DNA of 64,000 nt from G963662655 sp963666875 (GCA_963666875.2 CAXXPU010000019.1:124001-188000); one strand, 5' to 3'; counted from the stretch's first letter, positions 8,757 through 17,554 are shown. Numbers and translations are program-made. The notes: a model not told the origin generated them from the sequence alone.

Positions 8757-9828
8757 AGTCAAACTTTTCGGACATTTTTTGCGTAATCCCGTCATGCCCG
8801 CCGCAGGCCCCAACTGCCGCACCGGTGCGCTGCTCAAGGACGCCGCCGACAGGGGCGTGGGCGCGCTCGTGATGAAAACCGTCTCCGTCGTGCCGGCGCC
8901 TGTCCCCTATCCGAATATCGCTTCGGTGGGCAAGAACACGCTGATGAACGCGGAACTGTGGTCGGAGCTGCCCGTCGAGCAGTACATCGAGAAGGAGTAC
9001 AGGATCGCGAAGGACAGCGGTCTGATGCTGATCGCCGGTCTGGGCTATACCGCCGAAGAACTGGCGGAGCTCGGTCCGCGCGTGGAAGCCACCGGCTGCG
9101 TGGATGCGTTCGAATTCTCCATCCACTATCTGGGCAAGGATTACACGCCGGTCGTCGAATCGGCGAAAGCGCTGAAGAACGCGGTCAGCAAGCCCATCAT
9201 GGCGAAGATATCGCCCGGTTTCCCGGACATCCCCGGTCTGGTCGAAGCGCTCGATCCGATCGTCGATGGGTACGTAGCGGTTAACAGCCTCGGTCCCGGA
9301 CTCGACTTCGATCCGATCACACGCATGCCCTGGCTCGGTAGCGAAAACGGCTACGGCTGGGTCTCCGGCAGGGCGATCTTTCCGCTGGCGCTACGTATCG
9401 TTTTCGAGCTCTCCGCGCTGACGAAGAAGCCTGTCCTCGGCGTGGGTGGCATCTACAGCGGCGCCGAAGCGGTCAAGATGATGATGGCGGGGGCGTGCGC
9501 GGTGCAGGTTTGCAGCGCTGCCATCGAGCACGGCAACGCGGTCTATAAGAAGATCGCGGACGAGATGAGCAAGTGGCTGGACGACAACGGTTTCGAAGAC
9601 GTGAATCAGATCGTCGGTCTGTATCGCGGGGAGAAGCATCCCGAGAACAAGAAACCGGTGCCGTTCAAGCTGGAGCCGTCACGCTGCATCCGATGCTGGA
9701 AGTGCGTCAAGGGCTGTATTCACGGCGGTATCGTGGGTGGCGACGACGGATTTCCGCATTACACGGAAAACTGCGTCCACTGCGGGTATTGTACGACGAT
9801 CTGCCCGAAGGGTGCGCTGGTTCGGTAA
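8743..9828 (+). CDS. PreA-like dihydropyrimidine/dihydroorotate dehydrogenase with C-terminal ferredoxin domain
   Basis: About 361 residues: a flavin-binding TIM barrel of the dihydroorotate dehydrogenase family, then two 4Fe-4S motifs at the C-terminus (CIRCWKCVKGC and CVHCGYCTTIC). This matches PreA, the catalytic subunit of NAD-dependent dihydropyrimidine dehydrogenase. No PreT partner is present, so electrons may come from or go to the adjacent hydroxylase or a ferredoxin; this is inference. GAGG at 8730-8733 fits the ATG at 8743 (nine bases) better than the ATG at 8734. Overlaps the FAD subunit by 14 bases and closes the operon that begins near 3996. Together these enzymes suggest oxidation and reduction of purine or pyrimidine rings. 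Confidence 0.85.
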   Translation: MAKLEVKLFGHFLRNPVMPAAGPNCRTGALLKDAADRGVGALVMKTVSVVPAPVPYPNIASVGKNTLMNAELWSELPVEQYIEKEYRIAKDSGLMLIAGLGYTAEELAELGPRVEATGCVDAFEFSIHYLGKDYTPVVESAKALKNAVSKPIMAKISPGFPDIPGLVEALDPIVDGYVAVNSLGPGLDFDPITRMPWLGSENGYGWVSGRAIFPLALRIVFELSALTKKPVLGVGGIYSGAEAVKMMMAGACAVQVCSAAIEHGNAVYKKIADEMSKWLDDNGFEDVNQIVGLYRGEKHPENKKPVPFKLEPSRCIRCWKCVKGCIHGGIVGGDDGFPHYTENCVHCGYCTTICPKGALVR

Positions 9829-10150
9829 TAGGAGACCCTCACCCCAGCCCTCTCCCATCCCGATGAATCGGGAGGCGAGGGAGCAGAGAGGTGGTCGCAA
9901 TCGAACAAATCTGCCGACTGGAAGGTTCGTGGTTGGTGCGTCAAACCCACGGCTGACGCCGTGGGCTACAATCTATCGTTCCTGCGGAACTCGGGTACGC
10001 GGACGTTCCCGTTCGCACGAACCAACTTCCGAATGTCCGAGCGAAGCGAGGTCTTCCGAATGTTGGTTTGTTTGTCTGAAGCAGGATGGCCAGGATTGTT
10101 GATATGAGCAGGCTGGAAGGTTCGTGGTTGGTGCTCTAAAACATATTCGT
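9829..10150. repeat. Repeat-filled intergenic region with 22-bp direct repeats
   Basis: No gene is seen between the convergent PreA-like and MBL-fold genes. A block GAGACCCTCACCCCAGCCC (9831) with inner palindrome CCCGATGAATCGGG opens it. A 22-bp sequence starting CTGGAAGGTTCGTGG occurs at 9918-9939 and again, exactly, at 10113-10134. Between them lie a perfect hairpin CCCACGGC-TGAC-GCCGTGGG (9946-9965) and a TTCNGAATG hairpin repeat (10020-10069). The direct repeats may mark an old insertion or a duplicated unit. Confidence 0.7.
10020..10069 (+). repeat. TTCNGAATG hairpin repeat, copy 3 (forward)
   Basis: Outer arms AACCAAC/GTTGGTT, two TTCCGAATG blocks and the centre CCGAGCGAAGCGAGG. The TTCNGAA block is nearly its own complement, so the left and right blocks pair with one central mismatch and extend the outer stem. 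Confidence 0.85.
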
Positions 10151-11041
10151 CTAAATAGAAAACTCTTCGTTCTCTTTCGCCATCTGCAATTCGAGGTCTT
10201 TCTTTCCCTCGTGGTGCTTTCGTTCTTCGATGTGGCTGAGGATTTCGTCCAGTTGGTCGTCGGTGCGACCGGGATCGTGATGAAAGAATATCAGTTTCTT
10301 CGCGCCCGTCTCGCAGGCGAGTTGATAGGATGACGAGAACGTCCCGTGTCCCCATCCGACATGCGTTTGATACTCCGCTTCCGTATAGGTCGAATCCATG
10401 ATCATCACATCGACGCCATCGAGAAAATCGACCAGATTCCGGTGCTGCTCGCGGATCATCGCTTCGTACTCGATGAACTCCGATTCGTCAGGCGAATAGA
10501 TATTGGTCGGCGGCTCGTAGTCGCCGGAGTAGAAAAGCGTCTTTCCGCCCGATTCGATCTTGTAGCCCAGTCCGAGGATCGGGTGATTCATGTGGTAGGT
10601 GGTGATCCTCGTATCTCCGATGCGCAGAGTCTGGTTGATAGAGAGGTCGAAGAAATGGCGCTCGGATTTCAATTCGTCGAATCGCACGGGGAAATATTCG
10701 AATTGCATCAGCACATCGAGGATCTGACGGAACGATTTTCCGTGGATAGGATCGTAACTGCCGTAGATGTCGATCTTGTTTCCCTCGATGAAGAGCGGTA
10801 TGAAAAACGGGATGCCCTGAATGTGGTCCCAATGGGTGTGAGAGATGAAAAGCGAACACGCAAGTGGTGATTTTCCAGCCAGATACATTCCAAGATCGCG
10901 AATCCCTGTTCCGGCGTCGAGGATGATGAGTTGCCCGTCATCGGTTTCGACTTCGATGCACAAAGTTTTACCGCCGTATTTCACGGTGGTGGGTCCCGGT
11001 GTCGGGATGGTTCCACGTACGCCCCAGAATTTTACTCTCAT
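10151..11041 (-). CDS. MBL-fold metallohydrolase
   Basis: A 296-residue metallo-beta-lactamase-fold protein. The metal-binding motif is HTHWDH (H68, H70, D72, H73), with MRVKFWGVRGTIPTPGP at the N-terminus and a later FYSGDYE that supplies the bridging Asp. The N-terminus and general layout resemble the RNase Z/phosphodiesterase-like branch of MBL-fold proteins, which act on phosphodiesters, but no specific substrate can be read. GAGG five bases before the ATG supports the start. Lies 12 bases after the HDOD gene on the same strand, so they form an operon of signalling flavour. Confidence 0.85.
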   Translation of the reverse strand: MRVKFWGVRGTIPTPGPTTVKYGGKTLCIEVETDDGQLIILDAGTGIRDLGMYLAGKSPLACSLFISHTHWDHIQGIPFFIPLFIEGNKIDIYGSYDPIHGKSFRQILDVLMQFEYFPVRFDELKSERHFFDLSINQTLRIGDTRITTYHMNHPILGLGYKIESGGKTLFYSGDYEPPTNIYSPDESEFIEYEAMIREQHRNLVDFLDGVDVMIMDSTYTEAEYQTHVGWGHGTFSSSYQLACETGAKKLIFFHHDPGRTDDQLDEILSHIEERKHHEGKKDLELQMAKENEEFSI

Positions 11042-11053
11042 TCCAACCTCAAG

Positions 11054-11920
11054 TCAGAGTTGAAGAATTATTTTCGCTTTGTCCAGTTCTTCTTTCAATT
11101 CGCAGAGAAATTCCGGTTCCGATTCATCATCGATATTCAGATCGCGGAAGCTCGATTCATCGATATACGCCGGTCCGACATCCCCGCTGAAGCCCTGGTT
11201 GGCTCTTGAGGCAAGGATGTTGGCGCAATAGACCGTCTCGATCAGTTTGTGCGGGATATCGTCCTCGGGCTGTTCCGAAGCGTTCGGATCGTGATGCATT
11301 AAAAGCGCCTGCTGGATGAACGACGAGAGGTTCCAGTGACGCGCGAGTTCGAAGCCAACCTCCGTATGGAAGAAGCCATAAAACTCCTGCTCGCTCTGAA
11401 GGATGTAGTTGCCCGATTCCTTCGTATGCTGGACCACCTGTGTGTATTTTTCGGGATTCGCGTTGACCATCACGATCCTTCCGAAATCATGCAGCAGTCC
11501 GGCGATGAAGTAGTCTTCCAGATTCGATTTCGGAAACTGGTTTCGCTTTGCGATGATCCTCGCCAGAAGCGCAGTGGATAACGAGTGCAGCAGGAACTCC
11601 GTACGCTTCAGAAAGGGTACGTGGTCGATGTTGGGAATGGCCCGGATCGCGGAGATACTCAGGAGGAGGTTGCGCGTCGTGTTCAGACCCAGCAGCATGT
11701 AAGCCTGATGGATCGAGGTGACGCGATTGGGTAAACCGAAGTATGCGGAATTGACCAGCGACAGCAGCTTGATTGTCAGCACGGGATCGTGACGAATAAT
11801 CTGCACGACTTCCCTCGCCTCCACGTTGATGTCGGAGGTGATCCTGATTATCTGCTGAATGGAGCTTGGGAAAGCCGGCATCCTTTCCACGGCTTGCGAC
11901 AATTCGGACGATAATTCCAT
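11054..11920 (-). CDS. HDOD domain signalling protein
   Basis: 288 residues from the chosen ATG at 11920, which follows AAAGG by five bases; an upstream in-frame start would add 15 residues with no family support. The HDOD domain fills most of the protein: MPAFPSSIQQIIRI near the start, the RHDPVLTIKLLSLVNSAYFG block near 43-62 and GLLHDFGR (H144, D145) with the second half following. HDOD proteins are usually non-enzymatic relatives of HD phosphodiesterases, found in c-di-GMP and chemosensory signalling. Co-transcribed with the MBL-fold gene. A second HDOD protein is encoded at 45707. Confidence 0.88.
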   Translation of the reverse strand: MELSSELSQAVERMPAFPSSIQQIIRITSDINVEAREVVQIIRHDPVLTIKLLSLVNSAYFGLPNRVTSIHQAYMLLGLNTTRNLLLSISAIRAIPNIDHVPFLKRTEFLLHSLSTALLARIIAKRNQFPKSNLEDYFIAGLLHDFGRIVMVNANPEKYTQVVQHTKESGNYILQSEQEFYGFFHTEVGFELARHWNLSSFIQQALLMHHDPNASEQPEDDIPHKLIETVYCANILASRANQGFSGDVGPAYIDESSFRDLNIDDESEPEFLCELKEELDKAKIILQL

Positions 11921-11977
11921 AAAAACCTTTGGTGGTAATGATACACAGATGGCAAGAATTAACAAGATTTTTTTATG

Positions 11978-12009
11978 TAAAAAAACACGCGGTCGATCAA
12001 GACCGCGTG
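11978..12009 (-). terminator. Rho-independent terminator after the PhnD-like gene
   Basis: On the minus strand the perfect stem CACGCGGTC-TTGATC-GACCGCGTG is followed by seven Ts. It sits 20 bases past the stop of the PhnD-like gene and before the HDOD gene, and so closes the transcript that descends from about 18 kb. Confidence 0.92.
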
Positions 12010-12028
12010 CTTGATAGACTGATCCGGA

Positions 12029-12919
12029 TCAATTCGACGGGTTAATTCCGATTGCTTCGAGACATTTCAGCACAGGAGCGTAGTCCAGCGCGTCGATCCA
12101 GCCGATGATTTTCCCTGCCTTGGCGGCGTCAGAATCCTGGGGCATATCCATCAACGTCTGTTTCACTTTCGCGGCGATATCGTCCGGGGTCGCTTTGATC
12201 TTCGCCAGCAGCCATTCCGGATAGAGGATCGTGCTGCGAACGAACGGGAAATCATCTGTCTGGGGATTGATGATCTTGAAATCGGACACTTTGAGCTTGC
12301 CCTCTTTCTCCATACGTTCGAGCGTATCCGTGCGAACTGTTCCGATATCCGCCTTGCCGCTCAGGACGCTCATTGCCACTGCGTCATGCGTCTTCATGAA
12401 CATCACTTCGGAAAAATCCTGCCCGCAATCGATCCCGTTTTCTTTCAGAAGCGCTGCTGCCATCTGATATCCTCCGAACGACGAGGGATTGACGGCAGCG
12501 AATTTCTTGCCTTTTATATCGGCAAACGTGTTGATGGGGCTGTCGGCTTTGACCAGCAAGACACCGCCAAACTGCTTCATGCCTTTGCCTTGCGTCGAAT
12601 TCACCATGGTTACGATCGCTTGAGCGCCGTATTTCTTGTTCAGTTCGACATAGTACGATGAATTGGTCAGGAGAAAATCGATACTTCCGGCTTCGGTCGA
12701 TGTTCGTACCTCTTCAAAGCTGAGCGGCTGGATAACGAATTCCTCCCCGGGGATATTCTCGGTCAGATACAGCGACATAGGAATCCACTGTTCCATCGCC
12801 TTCTTCGCTCCGCGCTTCGCCAGGACTCCGATCTTCCAGGTCTTGGCTTCCAGCAACGTTGCCGAGACCAATAGCAGAAAAATCAGTGTGGTGATTACAT
12901 AAATCCTCGAATGCTTCAT
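12029..12919 (-). CDS. PhnD-like periplasmic phosphate/phosphonate substrate-binding protein
   Basis: 296 residues. A signal peptide is clear: basic MKHSR, a hydrophobic core, and likely cleavage after LLEA. The mature part is a PhnD-family type 2 periplasmic binding protein (IGVLAKRGAKKAMEQWIPMSLYL, later GSIDFLLTNSSYYVEL, SSFGGYQMAAALLKENGI, GKADIGTVRTDTLERM). GGAGG four bases before the ATG at 12919 fixes the start. No ABC permease or ATPase accompanies it. In many proteobacteria such domains are fused to histidine kinases as sensors; here it follows three TPR/phosphoacceptor genes on the same strand (gap 173 bases) and precedes a terminator, so a sensory rather than transport role is plausible but unproven. 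Confidence 0.85.
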   Translation of the reverse strand: MKHSRIYVITTLIFLLLVSATLLEAKTWKIGVLAKRGAKKAMEQWIPMSLYLTENIPGEEFVIQPLSFEEVRTSTEAGSIDFLLTNSSYYVELNKKYGAQAIVTMVNSTQGKGMKQFGGVLLVKADSPINTFADIKGKKFAAVNPSSFGGYQMAAALLKENGIDCGQDFSEVMFMKTHDAVAMSVLSGKADIGTVRTDTLERMEKEGKLKVSDFKIINPQTDDFPFVRSTILYPEWLLAKIKATPDDIAAKVKQTLMDMPQDSDAAKAGKIIGWIDALDYAPVLKCLEAIGINPSN

Positions 12920-13092
12920 GTTTCCTCCAATCAGTTTAGTTTGTGACAAATATTAATTAGCCATAAATGAAGTTAAACCATCACGGCGCGACTCGAAGGA
13001 GTAATCAAGAATAGCGTTACCAATCGGATCTGGTTGTAGTTCAATCTCTTGTGTAGATTTACAAGTTCCCGGCTCGTTTTCTGCTTACTGGA

Positions 13093-14562
13093 TCAAGTGT
13101 TATCATCGTCATCAAATTCGACCATCTCGGTATCACTGCTGTAGGAAGTGAAGCGAGTCGGCATTTTGCTCTTGAATTTCTCCAGAATCACGCTGATTCG
13201 ATCAATCGACTCTTCGATTTTCGTTACATATTGACGTTGTTTGGATGATAACCGATCGTAATCGAGACTCATCCGTAGCATATCCATATTGCCTTGAATA
13301 ACCATTAACGGTTGATTAATTTCATGATTCGCTGTGACCGCCATTGCCATCGCGGAAGCTTTACGCTCCAGATCGATGATATCCTGCTGCGCCTTCTGAA
13401 GCTGACTGAGTGTCATTTCGATCTCGGACTTCTGCTTCTCGATTTCCTCGTTCTTCTTCACGAGCTCGATATTGCGGAGTCGATAGATCTCCATCTCTTT
13501 TTCTTTCTTCTCGGTCTCGAATCTCGATTCCAGTTCCGCGATTTTCGCACCGAACTGCTCGTGGAACAACTCGTCTTTCAGCTTCTCATACTCGTGGAAA
13601 ACCTCAAGCGCTTTTGCCGGTTCACCGATTTCTTCATAGAACTGAGCCTGATTACCCAATACGATACGAAGCAGCTCCTTCGACTGCACCTCACGAGCGA
13701 CCTCCAGCGCCCGGTCGTAGTTGACGACCGCTTTGTCGTTATGTCCGAGCCTCATCTCCAGATCGCCAAGCGTAATATAGCAGTTCGCTTTCTCGAAATG
13801 GTATTCCTTTTCTTCGACGATTTCGATCGCCTTCTCGATCACCTCTCGCGCCTGTCCATACTCTTTTATGTCCATCAGCAACAGGCACTTATTGTTGTAT
13901 GCACGAGCAAGCTCCCGGTAGCGATCCGTATGTAGAAAATACTCCAGTATCGGATCCATGTATTCTATCGCTGTCGCCAGGTCGCCACGACGATAATAGA
14001 TGCCGGCGATATTGTTGTTCAGATTCGCAATTCCGGGTTCATCACCCAGCTTGATCTTCTTCTCCAGCGATTGCTGATAGTAGCGAAGCGCTTCATCGAT
14101 CATTTTAAGATCCCAATAGATCAGACCGATGTTGTTTTCCACGTCACCAATGCTCTTGATATCATCGATTTGCGTGTAATAGCTAAGTGCCTGGAAATAT
14201 TCCTCGAGCGCTTGCTCATGCTCTCCTATCTTCCACAGCGTCAGACCCAGCCGATTGTGTAATAGGGCCACAGGGACAGGATGGTTCAATTCCTCACTAC
14301 GCGCGAGGCATTCCCGGTAGATTTTCGCAGCTTTTTTATATCGTCCTTTCTCGAAGTAACACTCGCCCAATACAAGCTGCGCTTCATGCAGAACGACAGG
14401 ATTCGTGTAATTCTCCAGGACGTAATGGACATACTGCATCGCTATTTCCGGGTCACTTGGCACCGAATCCCTCGCATGAATCACCAAGCGTTTCGCTTGC
14501 CCTTCTTCCGGGATATCCCTTATCAATGCAAGGATTTCTTCATGGATTTCCTGCTCAGTCAT
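13093..14562 (-). CDS. TPR protein with C-terminal histidine-kinase phosphoacceptor (DHp) domain, no ATPase domain (paralogue A)
   Basis: 489 residues. About residues 40-335 are tetratricopeptide repeats (for example NNIGLIYWDLKMIDEALRYY and NNIAGIYYRRGDLATAIEYM). A charged coiled coil (EKKEKEMEIYRLRNIELVKKN) follows, then an H-box, AMAVTANHEINQPLMVI with H413. Only 76 residues come after that histidine, enough for the two-helix phosphoacceptor domain but not for the roughly 150-residue HATPase domain; no N, G1 or G2 box is visible. The tail has YSSDTEMVEFD, shared with the paralogues. The ATG overlaps the preceding paralogue by eight bases. Last of three tandem copies; a role as phosphotransfer or dimerisation partner is inferred. 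Confidence 0.85.
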   Translation of the reverse strand: MTEQEIHEEILALIRDIPEEGQAKRLVIHARDSVPSDPEIAMQYVHYVLENYTNPVVLHEAQLVLGECYFEKGRYKKAAKIYRECLARSEELNHPVPVALLHNRLGLTLWKIGEHEQALEEYFQALSYYTQIDDIKSIGDVENNIGLIYWDLKMIDEALRYYQQSLEKKIKLGDEPGIANLNNNIAGIYYRRGDLATAIEYMDPILEYFLHTDRYRELARAYNNKCLLLMDIKEYGQAREVIEKAIEIVEEKEYHFEKANCYITLGDLEMRLGHNDKAVVNYDRALEVAREVQSKELLRIVLGNQAQFYEEIGEPAKALEVFHEYEKLKDELFHEQFGAKIAELESRFETEKKEKEMEIYRLRNIELVKKNEEIEKQKSEIEMTLSQLQKAQQDIIDLERKASAMAMAVTANHEINQPLMVIQGNMDMLRMSLDYDRLSSKQRQYVTKIEESIDRISVILEKFKSKMPTRFTSYSSDTEMVEFDDDDNT

Positions 14563-16009
14563 TTTCCACCATATTCTCGTCGAAGATTACCATCTCGGTT
14601 GTGGAGCTGTATTCTGTGAATCGTATCGGGTACTGGTCCTTGAACTTATGTAGTATTTCCGTAATACGCACAATCGACTTTTCAATATTCTCCAGATATT
14701 GCTGGTAATCGTCGGGTAGCTCCGATCTATCCATTTTCATCCGCATTAAATCCATATTACCGCGGATCACCATCAGAGGTTGGTTGATCTCGTGATTCGC
14801 CGTCACGGCCATTGCCCACGCCGATTTCTGCTTCTCCAGCTCGATGATCTCCTGCTGCACTTCTTCGAATTTATCGTACGACTCCTTGAGTTTACGGTTC
14901 GCCTCCACGAGTTCGACGTTCTTCAGCCGGTAGATTTCCATCTCCTTCTCTTTCTTCTCGGTCTCGAACTTCGATTCCAGTTCCGCGATCTTCGCGCCGA
15001 ATTGCTCGTGGAATAATTCATCCTTCAGCCGGCCCAGTTCTTTGAATACTTCTAACGCCCTCTGATAATTGCCGATCCGCTCGTAGAACTTGGACTGATG
15101 CCCCAGCGTGGAACGAAGCAACTCTCTGGTTTCGAGTTCATGGCCAAGCTTGACAGCTTTGTTGTAATAATCCTCAGCCTCTTGCAACTGATCCGTTCTG
15201 TTCGCCAGATCACCCATTGCTGTCAGGCACAATATCTGCTCGAACTGATAATTCCGATCAACCGTCAACTTGTATATATTTTCCATGATATCTCTGGCTT
15301 CATCGAATTTCCCCATCTCGATCATCAGGATTGCCTTGTTTGTTGAAATCTGAGAAAATTCGCGATACCGCTCGACACTCATGAAATATTCGATCACAAG
15401 CTCCATGAATTGTACCGCGGTGGCAAGGTCTCCCTTTCGATAATACACACCCGCAATATTGTTGTTCAGAGCCCACAATCCAGAGTCATCCCCGATTCTA
15501 TTCTTGATTTCCAGCGATTTCAGATAGTGCCGCAAGGCCTCATCATCCATCCGCAGCTCCCAATAGATCAGCCCGACATTGTTCTCGATATTGGCAAGCT
15601 GTGCTTCATCCTTGACCTCCTCGAAATAGCGCAGTGCCGAGAAAAGCGATTCCAGCGCCTTCTCGAGATCACCCTTTCTCCAGAGGGACAATCCTTGCCA
15701 GTTATCGAGCGTTCCTCTGGCAATCGGATAGCCCAGCTTGTCATTGAGATTGGCGCATTCACGATGTGCCGCGTACGCTTCGTCATAGTGACCCTGCTCG
15801 AATAAAGCTTCGACCATCACAAGCTTGGCTTTGCAGTGCAGAACCTCGTCGTCGAAATGCTCCTGAATATACTTCGCGTACGAAATCGCCAACGCCGGTT
15901 TGCGTCGAATCTCCTTGTGCGCCTCGCTCAAGATACGTTTTGCTTGATCTTCTGCAGGCAGTTCGCTGATCAATGCCAGGAATTCGTCTCGGGTTTTATT
16001 CTCCATCAT
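14555..16009 (-). CDS. TPR protein with C-terminal DHp domain, no ATPase domain (paralogue B)
   Basis: About 484 residues. Same order as its neighbours: TPR array, coiled coil (EKKEKEMEIYRLKNVELVEAN), H-box AMAVTANHEINQPLMVI with the histidine near residue 406, and a tail ending EYSSTTEMVIFD. AAGG about nine bases upstream favours the ATG at 16009; another in-frame ATG at 16018 lies inside the upstream gene. It overlaps the stop of paralogue C and is overlapped by the start of paralogue A, so the three are translationally coupled. No ATP-binding boxes are seen. The TPR part is closer to A than to C (NNIAGVYYRKGDLATAVQFM against NNIAGIYYRRGDLATAIEYM). Confidence 0.85.
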   Translation of the reverse strand: MMENKTRDEFLALISELPAEDQAKRILSEAHKEIRRKPALAISYAKYIQEHFDDEVLHCKAKLVMVEALFEQGHYDEAYAAHRECANLNDKLGYPIARGTLDNWQGLSLWRKGDLEKALESLFSALRYFEEVKDEAQLANIENNVGLIYWELRMDDEALRHYLKSLEIKNRIGDDSGLWALNNNIAGVYYRKGDLATAVQFMELVIEYFMSVERYREFSQISTNKAILMIEMGKFDEARDIMENIYKLTVDRNYQFEQILCLTAMGDLANRTDQLQEAEDYYNKAVKLGHELETRELLRSTLGHQSKFYERIGNYQRALEVFKELGRLKDELFHEQFGAKIAELESKFETEKKEKEMEIYRLKNVELVEANRKLKESYDKFEEVQQEIIELEKQKSAWAMAVTANHEINQPLMVIRGNMDLMRMKMDRSELPDDYQQYLENIEKSIVRITEILHKFKDQYPIRFTEYSSTTEMVIFDENMVEND

Positions 16010-17519
16010 GCTCTTCATCCTTATCGAATACTACCATTTCCGTTACCGAGCTATATTCTGTAAATCGAATCGGGCATTGCTCTTTGAATGTACGGAGTAT
16101 CTCGCCGATTCGCAGGATCGATTTCTCGATGTTATCCAGGTATTGTACATGCTTGTCGGACAATTGCGACCGATCGATCTTCATCCGCAGAAGGTCCATA
16201 TTGCCGCGAATGACCATCAGGGGTTGGTTGATCTCGTGATTCGCGGTCACGGCCATCGCCCAGACCGATTTCTGTTTCTCGAGCTGAATAATCTCCTGCT
16301 GCGCTTTTTCCAGTTCATCGTATGATTCCTTGAGTTTCTGGTTCGCTTCCACCAGTTCGACGTTTTTCAACCGATAGATTTCCGCCTCGCGTTCCCGGGC
16401 TTCCGATTCGTACTTGACTTGAAGCTCCTGGATCAGATCCATCCTGTCCTTGCTGAAAACGTCCTTACTCAATTTGTAGGCTTCGTGGAGGTACTCGTAC
16501 GCCTTGTCATGCCTGCCCAGCGCGGCATTGATACTCGAAAGCTCTTCGTACGCAAGGCCCTGTTCATATATGCTTTCCGCTTGGCGCGCATATTCGAGCG
16601 ACTCCCAGAGAATCTTCTCGGCATCTTCGTATCTTTTCAGATGCAAATATACCGTGCCGAGATTGAGTTTGCAGATTGCTTTTTCACGTATTGTGAGTTT
16701 ATCGACGGTCATTTCGTAGTGTTTCTGGAAATACTTGAGCGCATCCTCAAACCGCTCCATTCCCGTGAACATGATCGCGATGTCGTGATAGATGAACGAA
16801 CTCGATATGCCAGCCGTCTCATCTTTCGTCGCTTCGAGCGCCATCTGGTGGTATTCCATCGATTTCTTGAAATCGCCCTGAACCATGTAGATATTACCGA
16901 TTTCGTTCAGGGCAATGGCTTTGATATCCTGTTTCCCTGAGCATTCGGCAGTCTCGGTGGCTTTTTGGAAGTTCTCCATCGCTTTCGGGTAGTCTTTCAT
17001 GTTGCGATAGATGAAGCCAAGTCCGTTATAGCACATGCATGCGTTCGCATCGTCGCCGAATTCTTCCATCAGTTGCAGACCGTTGTAATAATTTCTGGAC
17101 GCCTCGTCATACCGTGAGAGTGAAAAGGCCGACACTCCGGAGTAGTAGTACGCATACGTCGCCTTCTTCATTAAATTCTTCTGTGTTGTCTTGTTCAGCG
17201 ATTGGTAGATATCCACCGCAATCTTGTTGAATTTGATCGTGTTTTTCATGTCCTGAGCATGATACGCAGATTTCCCAATCTGGTAATTCAGCAGAAATCC
17301 ATCCTTTTCGCGATGATGCATAACGAAATCGGCTGTGACTTCCTTGGCATTTTCGGCAAGAAACGCGAGGAACTCAGGATGCTTGTTGAGGATTAGTTTG
17401 TTCTCGAATATCCACTGGATGAAGGCCGCGAATTGTTGCGACTTGTCGGTTATAGACTCGAATTCCGCAGTGCTTAATTCCTTGTAGAAGCTATCGATTT
17501 TCTTTGTTATATCACTCAT
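15996..17519 (-). CDS. TPR protein with C-terminal DHp domain, no ATPase domain (paralogue C)
   Basis: 507 residues, first of the tandem trio. TPR repeats run from about residue 90 to 350 (NGLGFIYRNMKDYPKAMENF, LNEIGNIYMVQGDFKKSMEY). A coiled coil (AEIYRLKNVELVEANQKL) leads into AMAVTANHEINQPLMVI with H428, and the protein ends 79 residues later after EYSSVTEMVVFD. No ATPase domain is present. The repeats differ more from A and B than those do from each other, while the last 100 residues are nearly the same, which suggests selection on the phosphoacceptor part and variable input domains. It begins 35 bases after the DUF3795 gene. Confidence 0.85.
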   Translation of the reverse strand: MSDITKKIDSFYKELSTAEFESITDKSQQFAAFIQWIFENKLILNKHPEFLAFLAENAKEVTADFVMHHREKDGFLLNYQIGKSAYHAQDMKNTIKFNKIAVDIYQSLNKTTQKNLMKKATYAYYYSGVSAFSLSRYDEASRNYYNGLQLMEEFGDDANACMCYNGLGFIYRNMKDYPKAMENFQKATETAECSGKQDIKAIALNEIGNIYMVQGDFKKSMEYHQMALEATKDETAGISSSFIYHDIAIMFTGMERFEDALKYFQKHYEMTVDKLTIREKAICKLNLGTVYLHLKRYEDAEKILWESLEYARQAESIYEQGLAYEELSSINAALGRHDKAYEYLHEAYKLSKDVFSKDRMDLIQELQVKYESEAREREAEIYRLKNVELVEANQKLKESYDELEKAQQEIIQLEKQKSVWAMAVTANHEINQPLMVIRGNMDLLRMKIDRSQLSDKHVQYLDNIEKSILRIGEILRTFKEQCPIRFTEYSSVTEMVVFDKDEEHDGE

Positions 17520-17554
17520 GTTTCGTATTCAGATGATGTTATTCATTCTGATGT

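Noticed and set aside
12601..12640. Sigma-54 type promoters (TGGC-N-TTGC) linked to the activator at the left edge
   Set aside because: The few TGGCA matches I found by eye lie inside genes or lack the correctly spaced GC element.
13093..17519. Truncation of complete histidine kinases by frameshift
   Set aside because: All four paralogues end at the same distance after the H-box with a shared tail, and in the trio the stop overlaps the next start, so the short form is genuine.
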